In this document: piece after piece, positions 49,830-61,843 of the stretch
Numbering within the stretch: position 1 is the stretch's first letter
Layout of the letters: every line of letters begins with the position of its first letter
From: Owenia fusiformis
Lineage: Eukaryota; Annelida; Polychaeta; Sabellida; Oweniidae
Assembly: GCA_903813345.2 (NCBI GenBank)
Contig: CAIIXF020000010.1
Coordinates: 30,374,828-30,438,827, forward strand
Length of the DNA: 64,000 bases
Reading direction: 5' to 3'
Made by a program: the position numbers and the translations under genes
The notes under the pieces: model-generated
What the model saw: only the letters and a program-made list of their open reading frames with translations
Database searches by the model: none
Told to the model about the DNA's origin: nothing

Positions 49830-50727
49830 AAATGAGCAAAATAAGAAAATTGAAAGGAGTGGAATGTTCAAAGGGTAAGAGGCAAGCAGGTGTATCTTCA
49901 AGATGTTAGATTGGCTTCAGATCAAAAGTATAATATAAACCTCTGCTGCGAAAAACTCTCCAATAAATATATCTCTCCTTTCTCCAGTGAAAATCTCAAG
50001 GGAACAATGTTTCCTTACAAATATACAGATCTTCTATAAATATCTGTCTATAATGAAGACTTTTATACCTCTCTGTTCTGATTGGTAGGCGTGCACATTT
50101 CCAGGTAGTCTCTGGCAGAACGGGGCACAATAGCGTTCACATTAGGAGGTGTTCAGATATACAGGTTTTACTGTATATTTAATATATAGAATTTCTTTGT
50201 ACTGATGCCTTATTAAGACCAAACATCCACCCAACAATGAAATATTACAATTACAGTGAAATAGAAATAAAGTAAATAAAATAAAATGACAATCTTCAAA
50301 TTATATGTATAATGTTACTGTGATATAGGAATCATATCTCTATCAATCATTAGATTGTGTATGATATCAGCTATTTCTTTAAGACAATCACGATCCCATC
50401 GCTCGATCTTCTCGCTCGACAGTGTGTATTTATCTTGATAGAAGCTATTATTCTCTATTAAGCGTTTGACTATGAATCTTATCATAGTTTGTTCTTTGAT
50501 AAAATGTTATGGTGCATCATAAAAATGAAAACATCAATTTTACTAGAAATTATGAAGTTATGACATCCTACATCTTTTCTGCTCTGTCATACAGTCCAAT
50601 AAATTCTTATTTATTTATAACCATCGTTCATGATAAAATGGTTTTATTTTCAAGTGGTCTTTTATTCAATATAATACAGATTACCTCATATAAATATGAT
50701 TAATTTTTTCTCGTTTTGTATCTTTAG

Positions 50728-50912
50728 TAGAGTGTTGGCTACATGCCTGATTATTTTATTCCTTGCTAATTTCTTTCATTTCTCCATTAAATTTGAATGA
50801 AGTGTCAGATTTTCTTGCATTTCCATACAATTTAAAGTATTAACTACATGCCTGTTTACTTTATTCCTTACCAATTCCACTCTTTTCCACTCTATTTTGC
50901 ATTTCAAAACAT
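50728..50912 (+). repeat. F1 copy preceded by a fragment of another
   Basis: 50728-50775 is a right-half fragment (AGAGTGTTGGCTACATGCC). From about 50780 a longer copy runs to CATTTCAAAACATG. The two are head-to-tail. Confidence 0.85.
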
Positions 50913-51057
50913 GAACACTATTGTTGTCTTTCTTAAGAATAGTACTAACAATACATAATATTTATAGATAGTAATGATGGTAAGGTGAGATGAGATGTTT
51001 TATTTAAGTTTTTTCAAATTAGAATGCCTGGGATACAAATGGATGTGGGGGGGGGGT

Positions 51058-51190
51058 CAAAGGGAGGAATTAGCAAGAAATAAAGTAAAAGACATGTAGT
51101 TAACACTCTAAATTGTATAGAAATGCAAGAAAATCAGACACTTTATTCAAATTATAGAGAAATAATCTGAAATAAACAGGAGCAGATTGG
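51058..51190 (-). repeat. F1 copy, left end lost next to a G-run
   Basis: GGAATTAGCAAGAAATAAAG to AACAGGAGCAGATTGG. A G-run at 51045-51055 replaces the expected terminus. Confidence 0.88.
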
Positions 51191-51521
51191 TATTTAGATA
51201 AGGATATAAATCGATGAATAACACAAAAAGACAATAGGCTATAGATCAAATGACAATGATGCAATGAAACTAATATAAGTCAATATTTTTTCTTTAATTA
51301 AAGAAGATCTGCTGACTTGACGACAACATGATTTTGATGGTTTGGTAAATAAAATAATATGAGAGGAGAACGCATTGTACGTCAATTTGCCAATTAAGTT
51401 ATTTTTGGAAAACCATAGAGGCTTCAAGATAAACGTGAAGGATTCATTATATCTCGTTATTTCTCATTTGAATATGGAGTTCAACATTTAACAATAAACA
51501 TACAATTTAAACAAAACAGGG

Positions 51522-51723
51522 CAGGCCCGAAGCCAGGATTTGCCAAGGGGGGGTTCAGTTTTCAAAAATTTCCAGGGGGGTTCACATTTGACAATTTTGG
51601 CCCAAATATAGCTAAAATCACTTGAAAAGTGCTCAAAATGGTGAAAAACTGCATGATTTTGAAAGAATTTTTGGCCAGGGGGGTTCGCCGAACCCTGCGA
51701 ATCCCCCCCTGGCTACATTCCTG
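51522..51723. mobile_element. M1 element, exact 5-bp target duplication
   Basis: It has one internal unit. CAGGG flanks it at 51517-51521 and 51724-51728. The left end reads CAGGCCCGAAGCCAG and the right end GGCTACATTCCTG. Confidence 0.9.
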
Positions 51724-52883
51724 CAGGGAGAAGTATGTAAATAACACCTTTGAAAACCATAGAGGCTTCTAGATAAAAAAGTGTTTAAGGTGGGATCAGT
51801 CCAGAACAGTGAGAAATCCTAATATTGCCTCGCTATGTCTACCTTAATACCCTTTGGAAAAACTGTTTGTTTTTCTACACTCTTAAGTCAGAGATTATTT
51901 TTTGATTTAGCTGATATCCAATCTTCTGTCTGACCAGAAAATTATATTTTCTCTAACATTGGTAAAAAAAAAATTAAATTTTTCTTTTTATTTACTTACT
52001 ATTTTTGTCTAACATGAAACAAATATGCTTGGCACTAGATTTTAAAGGATCATGTTTGCAATGCATTGTTTACCCCAGGCTTTCATATTGTGTAAAAAAG
52101 ACCCTTTTGCACTGAGGCTTCTTTAGAGTAATATCTTGCTGGGGGATGTTTTTACTATAAGATAAATTAAGGTACATTAGTTTGTACTTTAAAAGATAAG
52201 CCATTTGTTTATGTTCTTGAAATCAGAGTAAGATCAATCAATATAGTATGAGATTAAGAAATCAACATGGAACTGAAGATTGTATTAACATTATCTCCCT
52301 AGCATAAAAAAAGTGGGTACTGCACCCACTTGAGATTTTGATAACAGGCAGGCATCCACCTGTGAATCCATTTGCACCCACTTGAATACAATAAAAATTA
52401 TGAGATTTCGGCATATTTTGACCTTTGGTCGAAATAGTGAAAATAAATATTTTGCATCCACTTGTGAAAAAACTGTTAATGTGTCTTGGAAGAGTTTTGC
52501 ATTATTTGCAAGAATTATATTCAAAAGATATGCTGATATTTAAATGAAACAGTGAAAAGTGAAAACTACATTAATTTCTTGCCACATATATGTGTCTTGT
52601 GAGAGTATGTTATAATCAAAATTGAATATGTCCAATTGATTAAATTAAGACAGAGTTTGTAAACTATTTACTTGAATTATACAAACACTGATTAAGAAAA
52701 ACTAGAAAATGATATCCATGATGAAAGCTATTAAGATTCCAAACAGATTATGCAATTTAGTTTTTTAATCTAAACCCAATATTTTAATCAACATAAAACT
52801 TTTTGCCACTTAAAGCTGTCCAAATACCAGCATCCTCCCATCTGTAAGCATTCAAACACACCAGGCCACCAGGTAATACAAAA

Positions 52884-53064
52884 TGTCCGTCTGCAAAAAT
52901 GGTACGTCTGCTAATGCTTATTTCACTCTATTTCTCTCTAAAATTTGAATAAAGTGTCTAATTTTCTTGCATTTCTATACAATTTAGGGTGTTATTTACA
53001 TGTCTGTTTACTTTATTCCTTGATGATTCCACTCTTTTCCATTCTGTTTCATGTTTTAAAACTT
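52884..53064 (+). repeat. F1 copy with partially duplicated start
   Basis: GTCCGTCTGC, a short insert, then ACGTCTGCTAATGCTTATTT and the rest to CATGTTTTAAAAC. Confidence 0.92.
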
Positions 53065-54001
53065 AACTGTGATATTTTATTAACAGATCAATTCCTTTGA
53101 CCTATCGATAAAATCACATTGATCATCATTTATTTTCAAATGTGTAAAATTAAAGGGATTACTCTAGAACTCTTATATGAGGGAATCAGTTTGGTAACAA
53201 AATAAAATGAATCAGAGAACGGAAGACGCTTGTTTAAAGATTGAAAACAGAAGTGCAAATAGTATTTTAGGCAGGATAGTATAAATATTTTCATTGCTCA
53301 GATTAGGTGTAAGATCCTGGTGATTTCAAGGTACAGGTTAAAACGGTAACCCATGTTTAAAATATACCCTGATAGTGTTCTTTTATATGCATTAATACTA
53401 AAAAGAATGGGGTATTGTAAATAAAATTATTAAAAGAAAAAAATCAGAGGTTGACTAACATCATTCAAGAAAAGATTGGTCATCGGAACAATGTTAATAC
53501 GCACCGCCATGCATATAAGGGTAATCTATTTTTTGCGAAGGTACAAATAACTCAAGAGAAACCAGTTCATTTTTTACAGTTAAAAGTCATCATTTTGAAC
53601 ATAAAACAAGACACTAAAAAGGTAAAACAAAAGTACATCGCATAATCTGTAACTTGTAAGAGCTAAAATAAAATTTGTTGTGTCTTTTAGGACGCGATTA
53701 GAATGTTTTGAGTAAGACCAGGTTGTATTTTATTACGTCTTTGATTTCCAAGAAAATGAAGTTGAAGAAAATCATACTGAAAAATGAGCATGATTTTATG
53801 AGCCACACCTATATGAAAATATATTATTTCAGAATTTGATAGGAGTTTACTATACCCTTTCTAATCGTGTAAAAACCGAGCTTCATCTAGACTCTGACTT
53901 TCAGGGCAATAAGGAGTTTTTTTGCTGTTCTTCACCCTGTTGTGAAATGGCCTTAGAGCTTGACTAACAGGCCCCATTGTTGTAAAAAGACCCGTTTTTA
54001 T

Positions 54002-54131
54002 ATCACCGCTGGGGATGTTTTGTCGTGTTAATGTCTTTTTTCATTTGGATATTAGGGGGAGTAATGTGGATGTTTGTTATAGTCTCTTACTTTTTTGTGT
54101 CAGTGACTGTAACAAATAGCAGGTGGTGACA
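54002..54131. mobile_element. F3 copy, diverged left half
   Basis: ATCACCGCTGGGGATG at the left; TAACAAATAGCAGGTGGTGACA at the right. Confidence 0.55.
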
Positions 54132-54393
54132 TTTGTATGTGATTGTCTTGTTTTCTTTTTGGTATGTGTGCAGATGGACATGTGCTTGTGATATCAGTAA
54201 AATTTAATCATAAGGACAGTACATCTTGGTATCATCATGAAATTGAGTTTTGCAGAAACTGAGCTTAATATAAGTACAGTAATCTGCAACTATTTTCATA
54301 CATTCATCTAAGGCATCTCTTGCAAGGAAAATAAAACCACTTTGCTATTTGGTTTACATCTAGGATTAACACACTCCTGAGTTAAAAGCAAGA

Positions 54394-54505
54394 TGGCCAT
54401 GTTTTGAAATGCAAAATAGAATAGAAAAGAGTGGAATAAGCAAGGAATAAAGTAAATAAGTAAATTTTAAAGAGAAATTGAGTGAAATTATCATGAGCAG
54501 ACGGA
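54394..54505 (-). repeat. F1 copy with internal deletion and possible 6-bp flank repeat
   Basis: GCCATGTTTTGAAATGCAAA to GAGCAGACGG, missing the ~60-base middle. AAGATG lies at 54390-54395 and again at 54505-54510, a candidate target duplication not seen at other copies. Confidence 0.85.
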
Positions 54506-55357
54506 AGATGTAGACGCAGGTTTAGCTATTCAACTGTTGAGACAAGTCGACATAAGAGCATATTATTCATTTAATATATCGTCAAGGAAAATTACCATTG
54601 ACCTTGATATTAGAGTTTTAATTATAAACTATGCTCTATGAATAATTATTAAAGTAATGTGATCTTGTTAGTAATTTTTATCTGTTATTTATTGTTACAA
54701 AATGTATTTATTGTAAATAATTGAATATGGTATTGATTCTTAAATCGCCAAGAGCATGATATTTTAAGCCACGAAAAGTAAAAAATTAAATACGATTAAT
54801 TTTTCATTTGAACTGTCTACCAATACATGGATATTAGTTTGTGTATTTAGAAACTATACACCCCCCTTCATAAGTTTGGCCACTGGAATAAAATTGCCAA
54901 ACATAAACAGGTTTCATAATATGCCCATTGAATATAAACAGGCTTTAAAACAGGGCCCAAAAGGGGACTTCTGCATATAACATCATTTTTTCCATCAGAA
55001 CAACATTAAAAAATTGAAAATAATGTGATGATAGATAGACATAATAAAGGATACTTAATGAGAAATGCTATATACTGAGACAATGGTTAACAATAGAATA
55101 CAACCATCTGAGTGAATTGACTCAGATTCTGATTGGTTCGTCATTTTTGTTGATTATTTCAGATCAGAAAGGCCAGATTTAACAGATATGTGAAATTAGA
55201 AATTATATATAAAGGCGCAACCTTGAATCATACTTTAATCTTAATTCTTTCCTACTTAATCATCTGAAGACATATCAAATGACATTTTATCCTGTATTAG
55301 CTGTAACTATCAAGCCACATGGTTCTCCTTACAGTTTATGGCAACTTTTGCTAATTT

Positions 55358-55520
55358 GTCCGTCTGCTTATGCTTATTTTATACCATTTCTTGACAAAAT
55401 TTGAATAAAGTGTCTGATTTTCTTTCATTTCTATACAATTTAGAGTGTTCACTACATGCCTGTCTATTTTATTCCTCACATATTCCACTCTTTTTCACTC
55501 TATTTTGCATTTTAAAACAT
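55358..55520 (+). repeat. F1 copy, full length
   Basis: GTCCGTCTGCTTATGCTTAT to CATTTTAAAACAT. Confidence 0.93.
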
Positions 55521-55625
55521 ATCCGTCATGACATTTTTTTCTACGGAGGTACTATAAATCCTGTAGACTAGCAGTTATAGTATTGGAACATAACAATTAA
55601 TGATATTATACTGGTTATTTATAGG

Positions 55626-55841
55626 ATGAACATAACCAATTTTATACTGAAGGTGACTTTTTCAAAATATAAGTCTGCTCACGAGGATTTCCAATCTATT
55701 GAAAAGTATAGCAGACATAGACCAAATGTCGATCTAAAATACGCCGGGCTCCCAGGTACGAATCAACAGTTAAAAAGCTATATGGAGTTTATGGACCATG
55801 CAGACAACACTTCTATGCCTAGAGAAGACTTTTTGACTTGA
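55626..55841 (+). CDS. Possible terminal coding exon or small ORF, unrecognised
   Basis: This frame gives 71 residues from ATG 55626, or a terminal exon if an acceptor is used at TTTATAG|GATG (55624/55625). The peptide is polar, non-repetitive and of balanced composition (SAHEDFQSIEKYSRHRPNV, then LKYAGLPGTNQQ, ending MPREDFLT), unlike the low-complexity frames elsewhere. There is no signal peptide or membrane segment. It resembles a cytoplasmic C-terminal tail, but I recognise no family. An F1 copy ends about 100 bp upstream. No supporting upstream exon is visible in the window. Confidence 0.3.
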   Translation: MNITNFILKVTFSKYKSAHEDFQSIEKYSRHRPNVDLKYAGLPGTNQQLKSYMEFMDHADNTSMPREDFLT

Positions 55842-56029
55842 CATTTTCAGATGCAATAACAGACTAGTGCCAAGACCCGAATAGCTTTTGGGTATGTTGG
55901 GTAAATTACATCGTGGCCATTTTGCTCTTCAAAGTGTGATGTATATTACTGTATATCTTGTTGCAAAATGAGCATGATTCTTTCTTCAATTATATATTGA
56001 TGTCATCTAGTTCCTCCATGAGTCATTGT

Positions 56030-57452
56030 CCGTAGACAAAAGACAGATGCAGCATGTTGACATTTATACTGTAACTAAGTTTGGTGTCAATAGACAGATG
56101 GGGCATGTTGACATATATACATTAACTAAGTTTGTTGTCAATAGACCGATGGGGCATGTTGACATTTATACATTAAATAAGTTTGGTGTCAATAGGCAGA
56201 TGGAGAATGTTGACATTTATACATTAACTAAGTTTGGTGTCAAGAGACAGATGGAGAATTTTTGCATTTATACATTAACTTAGCTTGGTGTCAACAGACA
56301 GAAGGAACATGTTGGCATTTATACATTAACTAAGTTTGGTGTCAATAGACAGATGGAGCTTGTTAACATTTATACATTAACTAAGCTCGGGGTCAACAGA
56401 CAGAAAAAATGTTGACATTTTAATATTTACTAAGTTTGGTGTCAATAGACAGATGGAACATATTGTCATATATACATTAACTAAGTTTCGGTGTCAAAAG
56501 ACAGGTGAAGCATGTTGACATTTATACATTAACTAAGTTTGGTGTCAAAAGACAGATGAAGCATGTTGACATTTATACATTAACAAAGCTCGGTGTCAAC
56601 AGACAGAAGGAACATGTTGACATTTATACATTAACTAAGTTTGGTGTTAATAGACAGATGGAGCACATTGACATTTATACATTAATTAAATTCGGTGTCA
56701 AAAGACAGGTGAAGCATGTTGACTTTTATACATTAACTAAGCTTGATGTCAATAGACAGATTAAGCATGTTGGTATTTATGTATTAACTAAGTCTGATGC
56801 CAGAGACAGATGGAACATGTTGACATTTATACATTAACTAAGTTTGATGTCAATAGACAGATGGATCATGTTGACATTTATAAATTAACTAAGTTTGGTG
56901 TCAATAGACAGATGAAGCATGTTGACATTTATACATTAACTTTTGGTGTCAAGTGACAGATGAAGCATGTTGACATTTATATATTAACTAAGTTTTGTAT
57001 CAAAAGACAGGTGAAGCATGTTGACATTTATATATTAAATAAGTTTGGTGTCAAAAGACATGTGAAGCATGTTGACATTTATATATTAACTAAGTTTGGT
57101 GTCAAAAGACAGGTGAAGCATGATGACATTTATATATTAACTTTTGGTGTCAAAAGACAGATGAAGCATGTTGACATTTATACATTTTAACTTTTGGTGT
57201 CAAAAGACATGTGAAGCATGATGACATTTATACATTAACTAAGTTTGTGAAGCATGTTGACATTTATATATTAACTAAGTTTGGTGTCAAAAGACAGATG
57301 AAGCATGATGACATTTATATATTAATTTTTGGTGTCAAAAGACAGATGAAGCATGTTGACATTTATACATTTTAACTTTTGGTGTCGAAAGACATGTGAA
57401 GCATGTTGACATTTATACATTAACTTTTGGTGTCAAAAGACAGATGAAGCAT
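56030..57452. repeat. 51-bp minisatellite, about 28 units
   Basis: The unit is ATTTATACATTAACTAAGTT plus TGGTGTCAATAGACAGATGG plus AGCATGTTGAC, exactly 17 codons. Three open stretches on the plus strand (56026-56283, 56505-56837, 56960-57190) read repeats like HVDIYTLTKFGVKRQMK. Units shortened by about 3-5 bp (ATTAACTTTTGG) and other indels break the frame. The right part (after 56940) is a distinct subfamily with AAAAGACAG. Most likely non-coding. Confidence 0.93.
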
Positions 57453-57453
57453 G

Positions 57454-57610
57454 TTGCACTGCGTGAAAAATGGAATTTCTAGACTAAGCACGTCTAGAAA
57501 CTAAGTCTAAGCACGCCGGGTGCTTAGGCGTGACTAGTTTTGACACGTCTAGGTACGCGATGAAACCAACTCTAGACATCTCTAGGCACGTCTAAGCACA
57601 CGCAGTGCAA
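57454..57610. mobile_element. 157-bp fold-back element with repeated CACGTCTA motifs
   Basis: Perfect 12-bp ends TTGCACTGCGTG (57454-57465) and CACGCAGTGCAA (57599-57610). Inside are many copies, on both strands, of AAGCACGTCTA/TAGACGTGCTT-like motifs and a hairpin TAAGCAC/GTGCTTA at 57508-57526. It directly abuts the right end of the 51-bp minisatellite. Similar motifs continue to about 57660 and recur near 58340. Confidence 0.6.
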
Positions 57611-58042
57611 AGACGTGCTTAGAGTGTGACAAAAAGTCTTGGCACGCCTTGAGACTGATGATTGAAATCTAGAATAAAGTAATTATCGAATCAGGTGAAT
57701 GTATATTGTTGTAAGCAATTATGATCAACATTCATAATTTAGACATATTTTCACTGAAATATACTAATTTCTTTTTATCTTTCATCTATTTTATTTATTA
57801 TTTTGTATAACGAACTGTTCACGTATACCATGACGTTTTACATATATGATTGAATAATAAATCACGTACTGTTTAAAGCTTGTAAAATACCAAACAAGCT
57901 GTACTGATAACTAGTAAAAATATTTTTTCCCGGGCATCTATCAAGTTGTTACATCAAACCCCGGGTATCAAGCAAGATACTAGAATAGTATTATAATTGT
58001 GCGTCTGACCAAATGGATGAAAAAACTATGTTCATATTGTGT

Positions 58043-58272
58043 ATGCAATGTAGGGGCGAAGGGGGGCGAAGCCAGCTTTCATTCAGGATGGGGGGGGGGG
58101 TGCAATCGCCAAAAACTTTTCGGTTTTCAGTCACGGGGTTGCGATTGTTGCATAAACAAGACATAAAAATACGATTTATTTTGAATTTTACAAAAATTTC
58201 TTCAAAATTGAGATTTTTCTTCCTCGTGGTTTTATCTTTATTGCACCCCCCCCACCCTTGCTTCGCCTATGG
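58043..58272. mobile_element. G-rich miniature element of a different family
   Basis: Left end TAGGGGCGAAGG with a G-run; right end, read in complement, CATAGGCGAAGCAAGGGTGG. The interior is AT-rich. The ends are imperfect inverted repeats and differ from M1. Confidence 0.5.
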
Positions 58273-58948
58273 ATGCAATTAGCATATTCATTTAAGTTGC
58301 CTCTCCCGGTAGATACGTGGAGTTTCCAGACCATCCTACGTCTAGAAATTGCAAGAAATTCCACATTTGATACAGTGATCATACTTGCGAATCATATTGA
58401 AATTAATCTTATTAAGCAAACAAGAATTAAAATATAGTGTACGTTACGCTAAAAACAAAAACTCCTTTGCACAATTACAGAACGATGATTCAAATAGTTT
58501 TTTGAAACCCTTTTTTAAAGAGTACTTTCTCCTATAGTGCAGGAAATAATTGTTTGAACGGTGGTCGATATTACATACACCCCCCCCCTCCATAAAATTA
58601 GTAACAGGATCCTTTTTCGGCCACCTATCTAATCAAAGCCTGATTATGATTGGCGATTTAGATAAATTCGTCAAATATCACAAATAACTGAACTACCAGA
58701 TCTAGCATTGCAATTGAGGAAATAATTAGATTTAAATATTGATAAAAACATACTACAGGGCGTTTATACGTTATGTTATGCCAACAGTTACATGTTATAC
58801 GATTTGAAAGTTCATAATTATTTAGATATTTATAATAATTAGTAATGTAGCTCTCTCTGTTGGCGGTGATGATAAGTTCTACTTCTTTCCAAGTATCTAT
58901 TGTTATGATTTCTTATTACTTATTAATGTCAGGTTTGCGAAGGGGGTG

Positions 58949-59153
58949 CAGGCCCGTAGCCAGAATTTTCCAAGGGGGGGGGGTTCGTTTTTCTAAAAAA
59001 TTCTAGGGGGGGTTCACTTTGGCAAATATGGCCAAAAATCACTCAAAAATTAGTCAGAATGGTGAAAAACTGCATGATTTTGAAAGAAATTTTGGCCAAG
59101 GGGGGGGGTTCGCCCGAACCCCCCGAACCCCCCCCCCCCTGGCTACGGGCCTG
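58949..59153. mobile_element. M1 element, exact 5-bp target duplication
   Basis: Best-preserved copy: CAGGCCCGTAGCCAG at 58949 and CTGGCTACGGGCCTG ending at 59153, with perfect 15-bp inverted ends. GGGTG flanks it at 58944-58948 and 59154-59158. Long G-runs and C-runs lie inside each end. Confidence 0.92.
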
Positions 59154-59159
59154 GGGTGG

Positions 59160-60352
59160 TTTGCTCTTTAATCCAAAATCCAAGAGGTCACATTTTGGCC
59201 CCAAATCACTTGAAAATCACTGAGAAAAATGCCATGATTTTGTACAAACGTTTGGTCGCTCACATCCTCTTAACCCCTCCCCCTCCGGGCTAAGAGATTG
59301 CACATGTTTATTACAGCTTGATTGTAGATAGAATGTTACTTGTTTTTATTATTTAACCTTAGCTAAATACTTTTTGTGCTTCTTTATTCAATTACGCTTC
59401 CAGTTTCAACCGTTTTACTGCATTGCTCGGGGCATTGCTATAAGAGGCATTTTATAAAAGGCATATTGATCGATGTACACCTGTTCTGTAGTCAGTTGCT
59501 TTCTAAAGTTTTTGCTTTTTCATATTTTGAATGAATGTGAATGAATTATGAGGGGGGGGGGGGTAATTCAAACAAGTCAAAGCTTTAAAAATGCTGTCGT
59601 CGTCATAATCCTTACCAGTCCATCAATATTGAAAACCACCAACGCACAGTACACTCGACATCAATGACAAATGGCAAATTGAGAGAATTATACAGTCAAC
59701 CGTATTAATGAGATATTTTATTCTTTACTTCCTTATTGTGTTGCTGTACGTGCCACTTTCAGGTCTGAGTGTGTTTTAACAATTTTCAAAAAGCGGGGAC
59801 TAACATCGTAAAAACATTTGCGCTAAAGAATTTCAAGACCGAGCCAAAAAGACGGGTTTGCATTTGCAGATCAGATACCCCCTACCAATTACGATGTTTA
59901 ATTCCACCCCTAGTTATTTGCTTCGGAACCACTTTGGGATGTCCCCTTGTCAATCTCTCCCTTCCAGATTCGCAAATTATTCTAGACCTTGCTGTACATA
60001 ATACTACGTATTCCATACCTGATGAGGTTTCAGAGACATATCAACCGGGAATATATTTCAGATCCGGGCAAATATTTCTCGTATGTCCCGCTCCAGCAAG
60101 GATCCGGGACATATAAATCGTATGTCCCGCATTATATCCCTTGGGATATACAATATATCTTCCCTTGGTCTCTTTGGGCCCTCGGGAAAATATATTGTAT
60201 TAACTTTATCATTTGTGAGGAGCTAAGCTACACGTTTTAGAGACAAAGTGCACGTGAACTTGTAATATTATGACACCTCCACATTGGTTTCTCCAGGGCC
60301 CCTAATAATTCAATATCCCTTGAACCCCGGGCCTTAAACATTTATCACAGAG
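59160..60352. other. Unassigned, with a local self-complementary stretch
   Basis: At 59880-60220, GATCCGGG, TCGTATGTCCCG and ACAATATAT/ATATATTGT occur in repeated and inverted form. The frames over it (59769-60116, 59989-60240) are not convincing. A G-run lies at 59551-59562. Confidence 0.4.
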
Positions 60353-60712
60353 TCCTAACTACGACCGTTAGTTTGAATTTCAAACCTACCATGTGTTTAA
60401 AAATCAAGGATTATGAGTCTCATAATGCACCGTTTTTGTTCCATTAAAAGCAAAACAAAAATGCCTCTCTGTCGGTGCATTGCTGTCGGGGCCGGTCCCA
60501 AGCTGTGTGAAGCGCTTCTCACAGCTGGGGATCCAAACGCCGCTAAAAGGAGGGACTCTCAGTCTGTATAACAGTATAATGTAACCATCAGAAAAATTTG
60601 TTTTCTTTTAATGGAACAAATTTGAAGAAAAACGGTGCAGTATATTGATTCACAATCCTTGATTCCAAACAGGTGTAGGTATAAAATTCAAATTAACGGT
60701 CGGAGTAATCGG
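60353..60712. mobile_element. ~360-bp fold-back element with a near-perfect palindrome inside
   Basis: The arms at about 60353-60470 and 60600-60712 are inverted repeats sharing ACGACCGTTA, ATCAAGGATT, GCACCGTTTTT and TTCCATTAAAAG blocks. Near the middle lies AGCTGTGTGAAGCGC mirrored to 60526, a 26-bp palindrome with single mismatched pairs at 60508 and 60519. The centre is GC-richer than its surroundings. No coding frame. Confidence 0.75.
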
Positions 60713-61843
60713 ACAAATAATACTACGAAAGGCAGAACTTATTCCAAGAGGACCATAATTCTGCTCGTTCACGAACAAGCTCCTTCATAACCCCCCTATC
60801 ATGAAAAATGGCAGTTTTCTAAACCTGCATTCTAAATGACGTAATCCAAGTTCCCCCCCCCTACCCTATTCGCTCATGTTTATAATGTCCAGTGAAGATC
60901 ATGATGATGCACATGTATACATGTGTCTGGTATGTACATGTATGATTACAATTGTAGAGTTAGAAATTGAAATCTTTCCCTTTGTCACTTTTATTCATCT
61001 TATGTAAACCTGTTTGAACTAATAAAATACTAAAAATATGATAACTTCATTCGAAATGCATGCAATTCACTCCAATTGTATTTATTTTCATTATAGGATA
61101 GGGAAAGAGTTTTGATTAAAAATAGACTGTGGTTGTAATTTTGAAGGGGGTATACTCTACTAAGGTGTTAGACCCAGCAATCTTCACAAATGGTGGCTAC
61201 AACTTAAGTTCCAATTTATGAATCTCTCATTAAAATAAACAACTATTACTAAAGGTTCTTTCTGATTGCATTTTACCAATCGAATTATAATCTCTGACTA
61301 AACTCGACTTTAGATTTTAAGATATGAATTTTAGATCTCACTGTATTTAACATTAAATGTCTAGTGTGGGATTGAGCGATAAATCTCCCGTCAAGAAAAT
61401 GGAATGGCATCTCTTAGTCGGGCTCTTACTATGCTATTTGGACATTCAATCTCACTTCTGACATTGCGTGTGAGGTACAATTTGATCAAAGAAATTCCAA
61501 AATCAGAATCTAGCAAATCGCAATCTTTGCCACAATCATTTATTCGGACATTGCACATACATCTATCGTTCCAAGGAAATTGTACATGTTATTAAAACTT
61601 CCAGTAATTCCGGAGACAAATGTATTATTTTGTTCTGTAGCGTCATTAGATGATAACAAAAAGTAATTGATTGATTGAACAATTTATTTCCTTATTTTGT
61701 AAGTGTACCAATGTATAAGATGACATAATTTAGCATAATTACATAATAGTCTATGGCTACCCTTGCATTCGTTCGACTTCTAATGCTGCTAATCACCCAA
61801 CCCCTCTTCACAAAACGACGACCTTTTAGCTGCTTTCCAAATT

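Noticed and set aside
59769-60240. 115- and 83-residue frames
   Set aside because: Lie over short inverted and direct repeats (TCGTATGTCCCG, GATCCGGG); no domain or splice evidence.
60480-60540. tRNA gene
   Set aside because: The palindrome at 60501-60526 gives one long stem, not a cloverleaf; no A or B box pattern.
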